Origin: Streptomyces griseoviridis
GTDB taxonomy: Bacteria; Actinomycetota; Actinomycetes; Streptomycetales; Streptomycetaceae
DNA length: 64,000 bases
Direction: 5' to 3'
NCBI RefSeq assembly: GCF_005222485.1
Contig: NZ_CP029078.1
Span: 62,001 to 126,000, forward strand
Positions 42,747 through 51,824 of the stretch are shown here, one piece after another. Each line of letters starts with the position of its first letter. The stretch's first letter is position 1. A program made the position numbers and the translations under genes. The notes under the pieces are model-generated. The model saw only the letters and a list, made by a program, of their open reading frames with translations, was not told where the DNA came from and searched no databases.

Positions 42747-43535
42747 ATGGTCACGCGGGCTACTGACGTCGGCACGAACCAGAGCGTCGAGCGCGCGGTC
42801 TCGGTGCTGCGTGCACTCGACTCCGGTCGGCCCGAACTCCGTGTCTCCGACGTCGCCGAGCTGACCGGACTTGGCTCGTCGACCACCTCCCGGCTGCTCT
42901 CCACCCTGGAACGTCTCGACATGGTCGAGCGCGATCCGGTCAGCAACCTCTACCGGCTCAGCCTCGGCCTGCTCCCCCTGGCCGCCACCGCCGTCAACCG
43001 GCATCCCGTGCACCGGGCCGCCCGCATGGTCCTCCAGGACCTCGCCACCCGCACCGGGCTCGGGGCCAACGTGGCGGTGCGCCGTGGCGGCGAGCTGATG
43101 TTCCTGTGCAACTTCGAGGGCCCCCGCGCGCCCAAGTCCTATACGCAGAGCGGACACACGGCGCCGCTGCACGCCACGAGCATCGGCAAGTGCCTGCTCT
43201 CCGGGCTCACCCCCAAGGAGCGTCGCACGCTGCTGGGTGCCGCGCTCGACGCGCACACCGAGTACACGACCACCAGCCACGACCTCCTCGACGCCGAGAT
43301 CGACACCGTCCGGCGCTCCGGGTATGCCGTCGAGGCGGAGGAGCGGGCCTTGGGCCGCGCGTCCCTGGCGGCGCCCGTCCGCGACGCGTCGGGGGACATC
43401 GTCGCCGCCATCTCCCTCTGGGGCCCGACCTCGGTGCTGGGCGACCGCGACGACGCCGAGGGCAAGCGCCTCGCCCTCGTCCGCGAGGTCATCGAGGCCG
43501 CCGACGCCATCAGTCAGGCACTCGGCGCGCTCTGA
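42747..43535 (+). CDS. IclR-family transcriptional regulator
   Basis: 262 residues from ATG 42747 with AGGAGGG just upstream. N-terminal winged helix (QSVERAVSVLRALDSGRPEL, TGLGSSTTSRLLSTLERLDMV), linker, and C-terminal IclR effector domain (LHATSIGKCLLSGL, GYAVEAEERALGRASLAAPV, ALSL-type end as AISLWGP). It probably senses a sugar acid or aromatic metabolite and controls the surrounding genes, as suggested by three similar sites in front of them. Confidence 0.9.
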   Translation: MVTRATDVGTNQSVERAVSVLRALDSGRPELRVSDVAELTGLGSSTTSRLLSTLERLDMVERDPVSNLYRLSLGLLPLAATAVNRHPVHRAARMVLQDLATRTGLGANVAVRRGGELMFLCNFEGPRAPKSYTQSGHTAPLHATSIGKCLLSGLTPKERRTLLGAALDAHTEYTTTSHDLLDAEIDTVRRSGYAVEAEERALGRASLAAPVRDASGDIVAAISLWGPTSVLGDRDDAEGKRLALVREVIEAADAISQALGAL

Positions 43536-43540
43536 CGCGC

Positions 43541-43594
43541 GCACGGCGAAGGGCCGGTGGAAGCCGAACAGCTTCCACCGGCCCTTCGCCGTGC
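43541..43594. terminator. Perfect 24-bp-stem bidirectional terminator
   Basis: Arms 43541-43564 and 43571-43594 pair without mismatch around the loop CGAACA. The hairpin starts six bases after the iclR stop and precedes the stop (43650) of the convergent oxidoreductase gene. Confidence 0.85.
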
Positions 43595-43649
43595 GTCTCC
43601 AGGCACCCTGCGCCTTCAGGTGCCCTGCGGCTCCAGGCGCCCCGTTGCT

Positions 43650-45938
43650 CTACACGCCGTACGCCTTGAACGCGATCACGTGGGCGTGCCGTGCGCCGTG
43701 CGTCGCGTCGACCACGAGCCGCAGCGCGGCGGTGCGCACCGGGCCGCCGTCCGCGGTGGTCAGTGCGTGCACCCGGTGGCGGCGCCGGTTGTCCTTCACG
43801 GTGAGGGCGGTGTGCCACGCCCCGGCGGCGTCGCACCACTGGACGCGGTAGTCGCTGACGAGTTCCGGCATGACCTCGTACGGAGTGCGGTGCCGGTGCA
43901 GGTTGTTGAGGTATTCGTCGACGTCGTCGTCGAACACCAGGCGGATCTCGGTGAGTTGCCGCTCGTCGTCCCAGTCGAGACGGAGCCACTCGGCGTCGCC
44001 GTCCGGCGCGGACGACCACATGTGCGGGCCGCCGTAAGGGCGTTGGTAGCCGCCCACGGCCCGTTCGGGGTGGAACGCCGCGGTGTCGGGGGCCGCGCGG
44101 AAGGCGAAGGTCTGCCGGCGCAGCCCGCGGGCCTGCCACTCCAGGACCGGTTGGCCGTCCTCCTCCGGGATGTCGTGGTCGACGGCCGCGTCCCCCTCGG
44201 CCTTCCTGCGCAGGGCGAGGACACCGTCGGTCCGTTCGGGGAGGAGGACCAGGGCCGTGTCCGGGCAGGCGCGGACGATGAGGATCGCGTTGCCGGGGGT
44301 GTCGGGACGGTGGTCGAGGCGGGCCGTGACCCAGTGCGGGCCGCCGGGGGCGACGGCGACCGTGGTGGTGAGGAGCCGGTCGGCGGGAACCGCGTTCTCG
44401 GGGCGGCCCGTGCCCCACAGTTCCACGGTGAGTTCGCGGACCTGGTCGTCGGGGGCGCCGTGGACGAGGAGGTCGACCGTGTCGAGCGCGGGGTCGACCG
44501 GCAGCAGCAGGGCGAGGTCGCGGGTGAGGGGGTACGGGACGCCGGGCGTGTCCGGTGTGGGCTCGGCGGCCAGCCCGGTCAGGCTGGAGGAGGCGGTGAC
44601 GCGGGCCGTGCGCGCCAGGTTGGCGGGGTCCTCGTCGGCGAGGCCGATCACGGAGGCGTCCTGGCGCAGCAGGGTGCGGTGCACCAGATCGGGGCGTTCG
44701 GTGGCGAGTTGCCTCGGCGTCAGGCCCTCGGCGACGCAGAGGGCGGCGGCGGTGCCGGCGGCCTCGCCGAGGGTCGCGCAGGTGGCCATGACGCGGGTGG
44801 CCCCGAAGGCGATGTGGGTGGCGGAGATGTTGCGCCCGGCGAAGTGCAGGTTGGTGACGTTGGCCGAGTACAGGGAGCGCAGCGGGATGTGGAAGACGCC
44901 GTCGGCGTACCGCTGGCGGGCGCCCGGCTCGTCGGCGTACATGCCCTGGACGGGGTGGAGGTCGACGGACCAGCCGCCGAAGGCGATCCGGTCATCGAAC
45001 CGGCGCTGCTGGAGGATGTCCTGCTGGGTGAGGACGTGGTCGCCGAGGAAGCGGCGGTACTCGCGCTTGCCGGGGAGGCTGCCGACCCACTCCAGGGTGA
45101 GGTTGGCCGCGTCCGCGAACCGGCCCGAGTTCTTGATGTGGTCCCAGACCCCCATGATCACGGACTGGAGCTCGTCGCGGATGCGCTCGTTGTCGTGCAC
45201 GGTGTCGAGTTCGCCGCCCCACTCGATCCACCAGTAGTCGCAGCCGTTGTCCCCGGTGCGCAGGATGCGGTTGCGCAGGATGGGCGTGGTCGACAGGTCC
45301 TTGGCGTGGGCGGGCGGCACGAACTTCACCGGGCGGCCGGTGTCCCTGGTGTGGAAGAGGATCGTCGAGCCGAGCAGCGCGCCGTCCGCCTCGGACGGCG
45401 CCCAGGGCTCGTCGAACTCGGTCCGGGCCTCGCGTCCTATGCGGTAGCGGGCGCCGGCGAGGTGGCCGAGCAGGCCGTCGCCCGTGCAGTCGAGGAACTG
45501 GCGGGCGTGGAAGGTGATGCGGCGCTCCGAGCCCATCATCCAGCCGGTGCAGGAGTGCACCTCGCGGCTGTCGGCGGGGCCGCTCGCGTCGACCTCGCGC
45601 ACGTCGGTGTTGAGGTAGAGGTCGATGTTCGGTTCGGCGCGGACGGCGTCGAGGACGACCTGGTCCCAGTAGTAGGGGTTGCCCTCGGGGTTGCGGTACT
45701 GGTTCTCGGTGTACAGCTCGCCCATGATCCCGGTCTCGCGGGCCCAGCGGTGGACGCCGTGCGCGGTGGCGCCGCAGACCCAGACGCGGATCTCGCTGCT
45801 GGCGTTGCCGCCGAGGACGGGCCGGTTGTTGACGAGGGCGACGCGGCGGCCGAGCCGGGCCGCGGCGATGGCCGCGCAGGTTCCCGCCAGTCCGCCGCCG
45901 ATCACGGCGATGTCGTAATGGGCCTGTTCTTCCCGCAC
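43650..45938 (-). CDS. FAD-dependent oxidoreductase with C-terminal carbohydrate-type domain
   Basis: 762 residues from GTG 45938, GGAGG seven bases upstream. N-terminal FAD motif (YDIAVIGGGLAGTCAAIAAA), GGNASSEIRVW, and a second FAD contact (NLHFAGRNISATHIAFGATR) match the FAD_oxidored family. The region after about residue 470 is beta-rich and ends with a discoidin/F5-8-like pattern (AEWLRLDWDDERQLTEIRL; YRVQWCDAAGAWHTA). It has no signal peptide. Such proteins recur in sugar-utilisation loci, but their reactions are largely unknown. It is divergent from the sugar importer, sharing the promoter region and a candidate IclR site. Confidence 0.8.
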   Translation of the reverse strand: MREEQAHYDIAVIGGGLAGTCAAIAAARLGRRVALVNNRPVLGGNASSEIRVWVCGATAHGVHRWARETGIMGELYTENQYRNPEGNPYYWDQVVLDAVRAEPNIDLYLNTDVREVDASGPADSREVHSCTGWMMGSERRITFHARQFLDCTGDGLLGHLAGARYRIGREARTEFDEPWAPSEADGALLGSTILFHTRDTGRPVKFVPPAHAKDLSTTPILRNRILRTGDNGCDYWWIEWGGELDTVHDNERIRDELQSVIMGVWDHIKNSGRFADAANLTLEWVGSLPGKREYRRFLGDHVLTQQDILQQRRFDDRIAFGGWSVDLHPVQGMYADEPGARQRYADGVFHIPLRSLYSANVTNLHFAGRNISATHIAFGATRVMATCATLGEAAGTAAALCVAEGLTPRQLATERPDLVHRTLLRQDASVIGLADEDPANLARTARVTASSSLTGLAAEPTPDTPGVPYPLTRDLALLLPVDPALDTVDLLVHGAPDDQVRELTVELWGTGRPENAVPADRLLTTTVAVAPGGPHWVTARLDHRPDTPGNAILIVRACPDTALVLLPERTDGVLALRRKAEGDAAVDHDIPEEDGQPVLEWQARGLRRQTFAFRAAPDTAAFHPERAVGGYQRPYGGPHMWSSAPDGDAEWLRLDWDDERQLTEIRLVFDDDVDEYLNNLHRHRTPYEVMPELVSDYRVQWCDAAGAWHTALTVKDNRRRHRVHALTTADGGPVRTAALRLVVDATHGARHAHVIAFKAYGV

Positions 45939-46000
45939 GGTGCGGCCTCCTAGGTGTGGCGCTCGGATACTCCGCGCCGTGGCGGAGCGACCTTGAACGT

Positions 46001-46022
46001 ACATCACATCCATATTGTGCAA
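46001..46022. promoter_or_regulatory. Candidate IclR operator B, between oxidoreductase and importer genes
   Basis: ACATCACATCCATATTGTGCAA: the first nine bases equal those of site A, and the core ATCCATATTGTGCAA (46008-46022) matches sites A and C. It lies 63 bp before the minus-strand oxidoreductase start. Confidence 0.55.
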
Positions 46023-46200
46023 CCACTGTTCAGTCAGCGGGATTGGCTGTAGGTTCCGATGGCGGCCACCGACCTGGCCGCTGTGTGGCGATGCGTGCGT
46101 TCGATGCAGCTGGGGCGCATGCAACGGCCCAGCCGGAACCGGCGATTCCCCGACCAAAAGGGTTGCGCCATCGCACGTTATGGAGAACGATCCCGCATGC

Positions 46201-46211
46201 TGCAAGTTGCA
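46201..46211. promoter_or_regulatory. TGCAAGTTGCA palindrome upstream of the sugar importer
   Basis: A perfect 11-bp palindrome, 79 bp before the importer's first start. It may be a second regulator site, of LacI or IclR type, in the 351-bp divergent region 45939-46289, which otherwise holds no gene. Confidence 0.4.
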
Positions 46212-46289
46212 TTCACGTAACCGGGGACGACGTTCACACAGGGTCCCGGCGCTCCCGCCACCGTTTGAACCGTTCGAGAGGACAGAGCC

Positions 46290-47213
46290 ATGAGTACGGC
46301 CGCACCACGCCAGAAGGAGCCCCCGCCCCGCCGGACCGAGGGACGCCTCTCCAACGGTGCGTTCGCCTTGCTGCTGACCGCACCGGGACTCGCGCTGTTC
46401 GCGGCGATCATCTTCTACCCGCTGCTCTCGGCCCTGTTCACCGGCTTCTTCCAGCAGGATCTGCGGCTGCCGGGCCGGGAGTTCGTCGGCCTGGACAACT
46501 TCGCCTACTGGCTGGACGGCGACTTCCTCACCATCCTCGAGCAGACGCTGGTCTTCACCGTCGGCGCGACGCTCCTCCCCTTCGTGCTCGGCTTCGCGCT
46601 CGCGCTCGCGCTGAACACCGGGCTCAAGGGCAGCGGGTTCCTGCGCGGTCTGTTCCTGTTCCCGTGGGTGATCCCGGGTGTGGTGGTCTCCTTCCTCTGG
46701 ATGTGGATCTTCAACGCGAACTACGGGGTCCTCAACGGCGTCCTCGTGGAGGCCGGGATCATCGACGAGTCCGTGGCGTGGCTCGGCCGGCCCGGCACCG
46801 CGATGCTCGCCGTCATCGTCACCAAGACCTGGGCCAGCTTCCCGTGGATGATGGTGATGCTCCTGGCCGGTCTGCAGACCGTGCCCAAGGAGCTGCACGA
46901 GGCGGCCTCGATGGACGGGGCGGGCTCGGTCCGGCGCTTCTTCGCCGTCACCTGGCCGCAGGTGCGGGGAGTCGCCTCGATCGTGCTCCTGCTGGAGTTC
47001 ATCTGGAACTTCCAGCACTTCGACACCATCTACGTGCTCACCGGCGGCGGGCCCGCCGGCACCACCGAGACGTTCGCGACCGCCGTGTACCAGACCGCCT
47101 TCAACGGCTTCGACATCGGCCGGGCCACCGCACTGGGCGGACTGTGGATGCTGCTCCTGCTCCTCCTCGTCGCCGCCTACCTCAGGATCACCGAGCGGAA
47201 GGGCGACGTCTGA
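46290..47213 (+). CDS. Sugar ABC transporter permease (MalF/UgpA-like)
   Basis: 307 residues from ATG 46290, GAGAGGACAGAGCC upstream. Six membrane helices; the EAA motif is seen as KELHEAASMDGAGSVRRFF, and FLFPWVIPGVVVSFLW is characteristic of CUT1-family permeases. It overlaps the next gene by one base (TGATG). No ATPase gene is present, so a shared MsiK-type ATPase encoded elsewhere is expected, as usual in Streptomyces. Confidence 0.9.
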   Translation: MSTAAPRQKEPPPRRTEGRLSNGAFALLLTAPGLALFAAIIFYPLLSALFTGFFQQDLRLPGREFVGLDNFAYWLDGDFLTILEQTLVFTVGATLLPFVLGFALALALNTGLKGSGFLRGLFLFPWVIPGVVVSFLWMWIFNANYGVLNGVLVEAGIIDESVAWLGRPGTAMLAVIVTKTWASFPWMMVMLLAGLQTVPKELHEAASMDGAGSVRRFFAVTWPQVRGVASIVLLLEFIWNFQHFDTIYVLTGGGPAGTTETFATAVYQTAFNGFDIGRATALGGLWMLLLLLLVAAYLRITERKGDV

Positions 47214-48133
47214 TGACCTCCACCACCTCCACCGCGCTGCCCGCCGTCGAACGGCCGCAGCCGTCCACCGCGCGGGCCGGACGGGGCACCCGGCGCCGTA
47301 TGCGCAAGGACCTGCTGCGTTCGCGGATCGCCGCCTGGTGCGCGGTCGCCGTCATCGGCGCCTTCGGTCTGCTGCCGGTCTACTGGCTGCTCGCCACCGC
47401 GCTCAGCACCCCCGAGTCGGTCTTCCAGTTCCCGCCGAAGCTGGTCCCCACCGATCTCACCCTCGGCAACTTCACGGCCCTGGCCGAGAACGACCAGTTG
47501 ATCAAGTACATGGTCAACTCGCTCATCGTGGCCTCGATCACCGCCGTGCTGAGCGTGGTCGTCGCCACGTACATGGGCTATTCGTTCTCCAAGTTCCGCT
47601 ACCGGGGGCGGCGTTCGCTGATGCACCTGGTGCTGGCCTCGCAGATGTTCCCCCAGGCGCTCCTGCTGGTGACGCTGTACGCCGTCTTCTCCAGCTTCGG
47701 CCTGCTCAACACGTACACCGCCCTGGTGCTCTCGTTCACCACGTTCACCATGCCGCTGTGCGTCTGGATGCTGAAGGGGATCTTCGACACCGTCCCCGAC
47801 GCGCTGCTGGAGGCGGCGTCCATCGACGGCGCGTCCCGGTGGCGGACGCTGCACTCCATCGTGGCGCCGCTGGCCGCGCCGGGGATGATCGCCGCCGGCC
47901 TCTTCGCCTTCGTCCGCGGCTGGAACGACTTCATCTTCGCGCTGACCCTGGCCGACAAGGAGAAGCAGACCCTGCCTCCCGGGCTCGTCTCCACCTACAT
48001 CGGCGAGTTCCAGACCGCCTGGCCCCAGTTGATGGCGGCCTCGCTGGTGGTGTCCGTGCCGGTGGTCGTCGCCTTCATGTTCCTTCAGCGCTACCTCGTC
48101 GGCGGCATGACCGCCGGCTCGGTCAAGAGCTGA
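47213..48133 (+). CDS. Sugar ABC transporter permease (MalG/UgpE-like)
   Basis: 306 residues from ATG 47213. About six helices; EAA motif DALLEAASIDGASRWRTLHS and FVRGWNDFIFALTL are typical of MalG-type CUT1 permeases. The N-terminal 35 residues are a polar extension. It pairs with the upstream permease. Confidence 0.9.
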   Translation: MTSTTSTALPAVERPQPSTARAGRGTRRRMRKDLLRSRIAAWCAVAVIGAFGLLPVYWLLATALSTPESVFQFPPKLVPTDLTLGNFTALAENDQLIKYMVNSLIVASITAVLSVVVATYMGYSFSKFRYRGRRSLMHLVLASQMFPQALLLVTLYAVFSSFGLLNTYTALVLSFTTFTMPLCVWMLKGIFDTVPDALLEAASIDGASRWRTLHSIVAPLAAPGMIAAGLFAFVRGWNDFIFALTLADKEKQTLPPGLVSTYIGEFQTAWPQLMAASLVVSVPVVVAFMFLQRYLVGGMTAGSVKS

Positions 48134-48195
48134 CCCGCGGGCCCGTCCCGCCCCCTCATCACCTTCCCTCCCGCCGACTTCCCCATGGAGAGATC

Positions 48196-49497
48196 ATGAC
48201 CACCTCTGGCATCAGCCGGCGCGGCGCGCTGCGCATGTTCGGCATCGGCGCGCTCGGTGCGGCGGGCGCCGGTGTGCTCGGCGCCTGTGCGCCGTCCGGC
48301 GCCGGCTCCACGGCCGACAGCGGCGACCCGAAGTCCAAGAATTTCGACTTCACCTCCTGGTCGCTGAACGAGGAGGCCGCCAAGCCCGCCATCGAGAAGA
48401 TCATCAAGGCGTGGGAGAAGGCCGAGAAGTCGAAGATCCGCGCGGTCTCCTACCCGTACAACGAGTACCTGAGCCAGCTCACCCTCAAGCTGGGCGGCGG
48501 CGAGACGACGGGCGCGGTGCACCTCGACATCGCCTGGCTCGCCGCGATGGCGCAGATGGGCAGGCTGGCCGACCTCGGCTCGGTGGCGGGCAAGGGCGGC
48601 TACACGGACGTGGCGCTGAAAAGCGGTGTCTACGACGGCACGCAGTACGGGCTGCCGTGGAACACCGGCTCGATCGGCGTCATCGCCAACGCCAAGCTCC
48701 TGGAGAAGGCCGGGATCAAGAAGCACCCCACGACCGTCGAGGAGTTCGAGGACGCGCTGCGGGAGCTGAAGGGGCTCGGCGGCGGGGTCGTGCCGTACGC
48801 GGCCGCCACCAAGGTGGCGCAGCTCAAGGACATCTTCCCGTGGATGCAGACCTTCGGCTGCACGCTGTACGACGGCGGGAAGGTCACGATCGGCGACGAC
48901 GCGTCGGTGGACGCGGTCACCTGGTACAAGAAGCTGCACGACCAGAAGCTGATCGCCGCCGACGTGGACCGCTTCGACGCCCGCGCCCTGTTCGGGCAGG
49001 GCAAGGCCGCCTTCTACGACGACGCGATCATCGGCAAGGGCGTGACCTCCGCCCAGTCCAAGGACACGACGCTGGCCGACGCGATGCAGCCGATGGAGCG
49101 TCCGGTGCTCAAGGCCGGGGACACACCGCGGGCGCTGCTGTGGGGTGGCGTGATCGCGATCGTGAAGGGCAAGGGGCAGGACGCGGCGACCGAGTTCGCG
49201 CTGCACACCACCACCGACCGCGCCACCACCTCCGCGTACTTCGCCGCCCGTGCGCTGCCGCCGTCCACCACCGCGGGCCTGGCCGCTCCCGAGGTCGCGA
49301 AGGACACCTTCACCACGGAGTGGACCGAGAAGATCACCAAGACGGCGAGCGGCAGCCCGTTCTGGCAGTTCGCCCAGAGCGCCCAGATCGACGAGGTCGT
49401 CGCCAAGCAGGTACAGGCCGTCCTCGTCGGCAAGGCGAAGCCGAAGGACGCGATGAGAAAGGCAGGCGAGGAGGTCACGGCCCTCACCAAGCGCTGA
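48196..49497 (+). CDS. Sugar ABC transporter substrate-binding lipoprotein
   Basis: 433 residues from ATG 48196, GGAGAG upstream. A twin-arginine-type start (ISRRGALRMFGIGALG) runs into a lipobox ending in Cys (VLGAC) at about residue 31. The mature part is a family-1 solute-binding fold (SWSLNEEAAKPAIEKIIKAW; YGLPWNTGSIGVIANAKLL). It delivers an oligosaccharide to the two permeases. The gene order permease, permease, binding protein is inverted from the common order. Confidence 0.88.
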   Translation: MTTSGISRRGALRMFGIGALGAAGAGVLGACAPSGAGSTADSGDPKSKNFDFTSWSLNEEAAKPAIEKIIKAWEKAEKSKIRAVSYPYNEYLSQLTLKLGGGETTGAVHLDIAWLAAMAQMGRLADLGSVAGKGGYTDVALKSGVYDGTQYGLPWNTGSIGVIANAKLLEKAGIKKHPTTVEEFEDALRELKGLGGGVVPYAAATKVAQLKDIFPWMQTFGCTLYDGGKVTIGDDASVDAVTWYKKLHDQKLIAADVDRFDARALFGQGKAAFYDDAIIGKGVTSAQSKDTTLADAMQPMERPVLKAGDTPRALLWGGVIAIVKGKGQDAATEFALHTTTDRATTSAYFAARALPPSTTAGLAAPEVAKDTFTTEWTEKITKTASGSPFWQFAQSAQIDEVVAKQVQAVLVGKAKPKDAMRKAGEEVTALTKR

Positions 49498-49764
49498 GGG
49501 CGAGGGACGGGGGGTCGGGCGGCGGGGGCTGACCGGGCCTGGTGGGTGCGGTGGGGCGGGTGCGGTCGGGCGGCGGGGTGGCAGGGGCGGCGGGGTGACA
49601 GGGGGCGAAGCCGGCGGGTGGCCGCCTATCCTTCGTCGCCCACGACCCGATCCCCCGCGTACGCCCGTCCGGTCCGTTGCCGAACGCCTGCGGGCAGGTC
49701 GGTCCCTGGCGTGACGGGCGACCCGCGCCCGACGTCGAGAAGGGACCGGCTCATCGACCCCGGC
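49498..49764. other. G-rich gap without recognised content
   Basis: The first part consists of long G-rich runs with GGCGGGG-like repeats (49500-49620); no coding frame, promoter or terminator is convincing. It separates the sugar importer from a convergent minus-strand group. Confidence 0.4.
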
Positions 49765-50400
49765 TCACGGAAAGCGGCTCCAGCGTGGCCCCGTGCGGGC
49801 CCAAGCCTCGTCCCACTCGGCGGAGTTCCGTCGCAGCAGTATCCGGCAGCACCCGTCGTACACCGCGATCCCGGCGACGGTCACCGCGGCGAAGGCGAGC
49901 AGCGCCCAGCCCAGGGCGCGGCTGCGGATCTCGGCGGCGGGCATCGGCGGGCGGGCGGGTGAGCCGTCCGCGTCGACCCAGAGGCCGGTGGTGCTGCCTC
50001 CGCGCAGTCCCGGTTCGACCTCGGTCCTGGCGGTGCGCTCGTGCCCGAGCGGGTCGGTGTAGCGGACCGTCACCGGATAGCGGGTGTGGCGTGCTTCCGG
50101 CGACCCCGGCTCCGGATGGCGCGGGGCGTCGTGGACGAGCACGGCCGGGGTGAAGTACCGGCTCCGTGCCTGGTGTTCGGCGACGGCACGGTAGTGATCG
50201 CGCACCGTGTCACGGGCGGTGGTCGCCGTGACCGCCGCCAGGCAGGGCACCAGGACGAGGAGGCCGAGGGCGATCCAGCCCTGGATCCGGTCGGTGCGGC
50301 GGCACAGCGGATTGCCCCGCCAGCGCCACAGCGAGAGCGGATGCTCGGGGCGGTGCCAGGAGGCGGGGGGCGGTTGATCGGGAGGCACCGGGCCGGGCAC
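49765..50400 (-). CDS. Rv1733c-family membrane protein
   Basis: 211 residues from GTG 50400, with AAGGAG seven bases upstream. Short basic N-terminus (LWRWRGNPLCRRTDRIQGW), first helix (IALGLLVLVPCLAAVTA), a soluble beta-rich domain (VTVRYTDPLGHERTARTEVEP, GLWVDADGSP) and a second helix (ALGWALLAFAAVTVAGIAVY). This two-helix layout is that of Rv1733c-like proteins, abundant in Streptomyces. Function unknown. Confidence 0.75.
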   Translation of the reverse strand: MPGPVPPDQPPPASWHRPEHPLSLWRWRGNPLCRRTDRIQGWIALGLLVLVPCLAAVTATTARDTVRDHYRAVAEHQARSRYFTPAVLVHDAPRHPEPGSPEARHTRYPVTVRYTDPLGHERTARTEVEPGLRGGSTTGLWVDADGSPARPPMPAAEIRSRALGWALLAFAAVTVAGIAVYDGCCRILLRRNSAEWDEAWARTGPRWSRFP

Positions 50401-50550
50401 CGCGGGACTCCTTCCACAGGAGGGGATCGGGACGGACAGAACGAGCCGAGGGGCGCTGCCGTCAGACAGCCGGCTGTGGCGCCGACGGTTCGCCGCCGAT
50501 CGGACAGCCGGCGCTCGCAACGAACTCAGCCGTCCGACGGTCGCCGTCGA

Positions 50551-51372
50551 TCACGCCGAGCGCGGGGCGGTTCGTCGGTCTGCTCGGGTCGAGGGGTGGG
50601 TGTGGGCGGCGTGCAGGATCATCGCCGCGCCGCGGATCGCCGCGGTGTGCGGTGCCGGCACCGTGCGCACCGGCCCCCGCAGTCCGCCCGCGAGCCGGCT
50701 GATCAGCTCGGGGCGGAGTGCGCCGCCGCCGGCCACGAGCACCCCGCGGGCCAGGGCGTCCGCGCAGAGCGGGCCGCGGGCCTGACGGAACATCGAGGCG
50801 ATCATGGTGACGACGGCGTCGGTCAGCTCTCCCGGGTCGCGGGCGGTGGACAGATCCGTGAGGCCCGACTCCGCGCGCCGCGCGTCGAAGACGGTGCCCT
50901 TGACGAGCAGCACCACCTCGGTGAGCTGGGCGCCGAGGTCCACCACGAGCAGCGGCCTCGACAGGTCCGCGTCGGCGGCCAGCGCGACGGCGCGCGCGGC
51001 GGTCACCGGCACGACCGCGCGCGGGCGCAGCACGTCGAGGGCGGTGCGGACCCGCTGCCGGTGGGGTGGTCCGCTCAGCACCGGCACGGTGACGACGACC
51101 AGCGGGCGGTCGAGCGGCGGGACCCGGTCGCCGAGGGTCCTCCTCAGCATGCGGGCCGCGCCGGCGACGTCCACGAGCCGGCCGCGCCGGACCGGGCCCA
51201 CCGGACTGTCGCCCGGCGAGGAGGCGGTGGGGACGTCGAGGATGGACCGCTGTCCCGAGATCCACACGCGGGTGCGGGCGCTGCCGAGGTCGAGGGCGAG
51301 GCCCCGGCAGTCCCGGCACTCCCGGCACTCCGGGTCCGGCCGCCGCGGCCGGGGGTCGCTCCACGGTGTCAC
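50551..51372 (-). CDS. Actin/MreB-like ATPase-fold protein
   Basis: 273 residues from GTG 51372 (GTGA overlap with the DksA-like gene). The actin-fold phosphate loops are visible: phosphate 1 LALDLGSARTRVWISG, phosphate 2 LLVVDLGAQLTEVVLL, and adenosine motif GVLVAGGGALRPEL. It is shorter than housekeeping MreB (about 340 residues) and has a Cys-rich N-terminus (PECRECRDC). It is an MreB-like paralogue outside the mre operon, linked to DksA-type proteins. Role unknown. Confidence 0.75.
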   Translation of the reverse strand: MTPWSDPRPRRPDPECRECRDCRGLALDLGSARTRVWISGQRSILDVPTASSPGDSPVGPVRRGRLVDVAGAARMLRRTLGDRVPPLDRPLVVVTVPVLSGPPHRQRVRTALDVLRPRAVVPVTAARAVALAADADLSRPLLVVDLGAQLTEVVLLVKGTVFDARRAESGLTDLSTARDPGELTDAVVTMIASMFRQARGPLCADALARGVLVAGGGALRPELISRLAGGLRGPVRTVPAPHTAAIRGAAMILHAAHTHPSTRADRRTAPRSA

Positions 51373-51815
51373 TGCCGGCTCTCCCTCACCTGTTGGCACC
51401 GCGCGCAGTACCTCGCCTGCGGCACCACCGTCAGACGGTCGCGGTCGATCGGGCCGCGGCACAGATGGCAGACGCCGTATCCGCCCTCCGCCATCCGCCG
51501 CAGGGCCGCCTCCACGTCGTGCAGGACCATCCGCGCGGACGCGGTGAGTTTGGCCCGCACCTCCGACAGGGCGGCGGCGCGCTGCTCGGCCGGGTCGCCG
51601 GTCAGTGGCGCCGCCTCGATCTGCTGGAGCTGCTCCTGTCGGAACAGCCGCTGCTCCTGGAGGTTCTCGCGCAGCGCGGCGAGGTCGTCGAGCGACAGGT
51701 GCGCGACACGGCCGACACGATCGACACGGCCGACGGGTTCGGCCCGGTCAGCGGGGTCTTCGGCGAGTCGTCGGTTCACCACGGCACCCCTCTCGAGCAG
51801 GGCGGCAGACGCCAT
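51369..51815 (-). CDS. DksA/TraR-type zinc-finger protein (first)
   Basis: 148 residues from ATG 51815; GTG 51782, with GAGAGGGG upstream, is a likely alternative start. A central helical hairpin (LREVLQEQ-type segment LAALRENLQEQRLF) precedes a four-Cys zinc finger near the C-terminus (YGVCHLCRGPI, YCARCQQV). DksA-like proteins bind in the secondary channel of RNA polymerase or regulate transcription; the small Streptomyces members are poorly known. Confidence 0.85.
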   Translation of the reverse strand: MASAALLERGAVVNRRLAEDPADRAEPVGRVDRVGRVAHLSLDDLAALRENLQEQRLFRQEQLQQIEAAPLTGDPAEQRAAALSEVRAKLTASARMVLHDVEAALRRMAEGGYGVCHLCRGPIDRDRLTVVPQARYCARCQQVRESRQ

Positions 51816-51824
51816 CGGAGCGGG

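Noticed and set aside
43557..45953. Plus-strand frame of about 800 codons opposite the FAD oxidoreductase
   Set aside because: Antisense shadow rich in Val/Gly/Arg; the minus strand carries clear FAD motifs and a good ribosome site.
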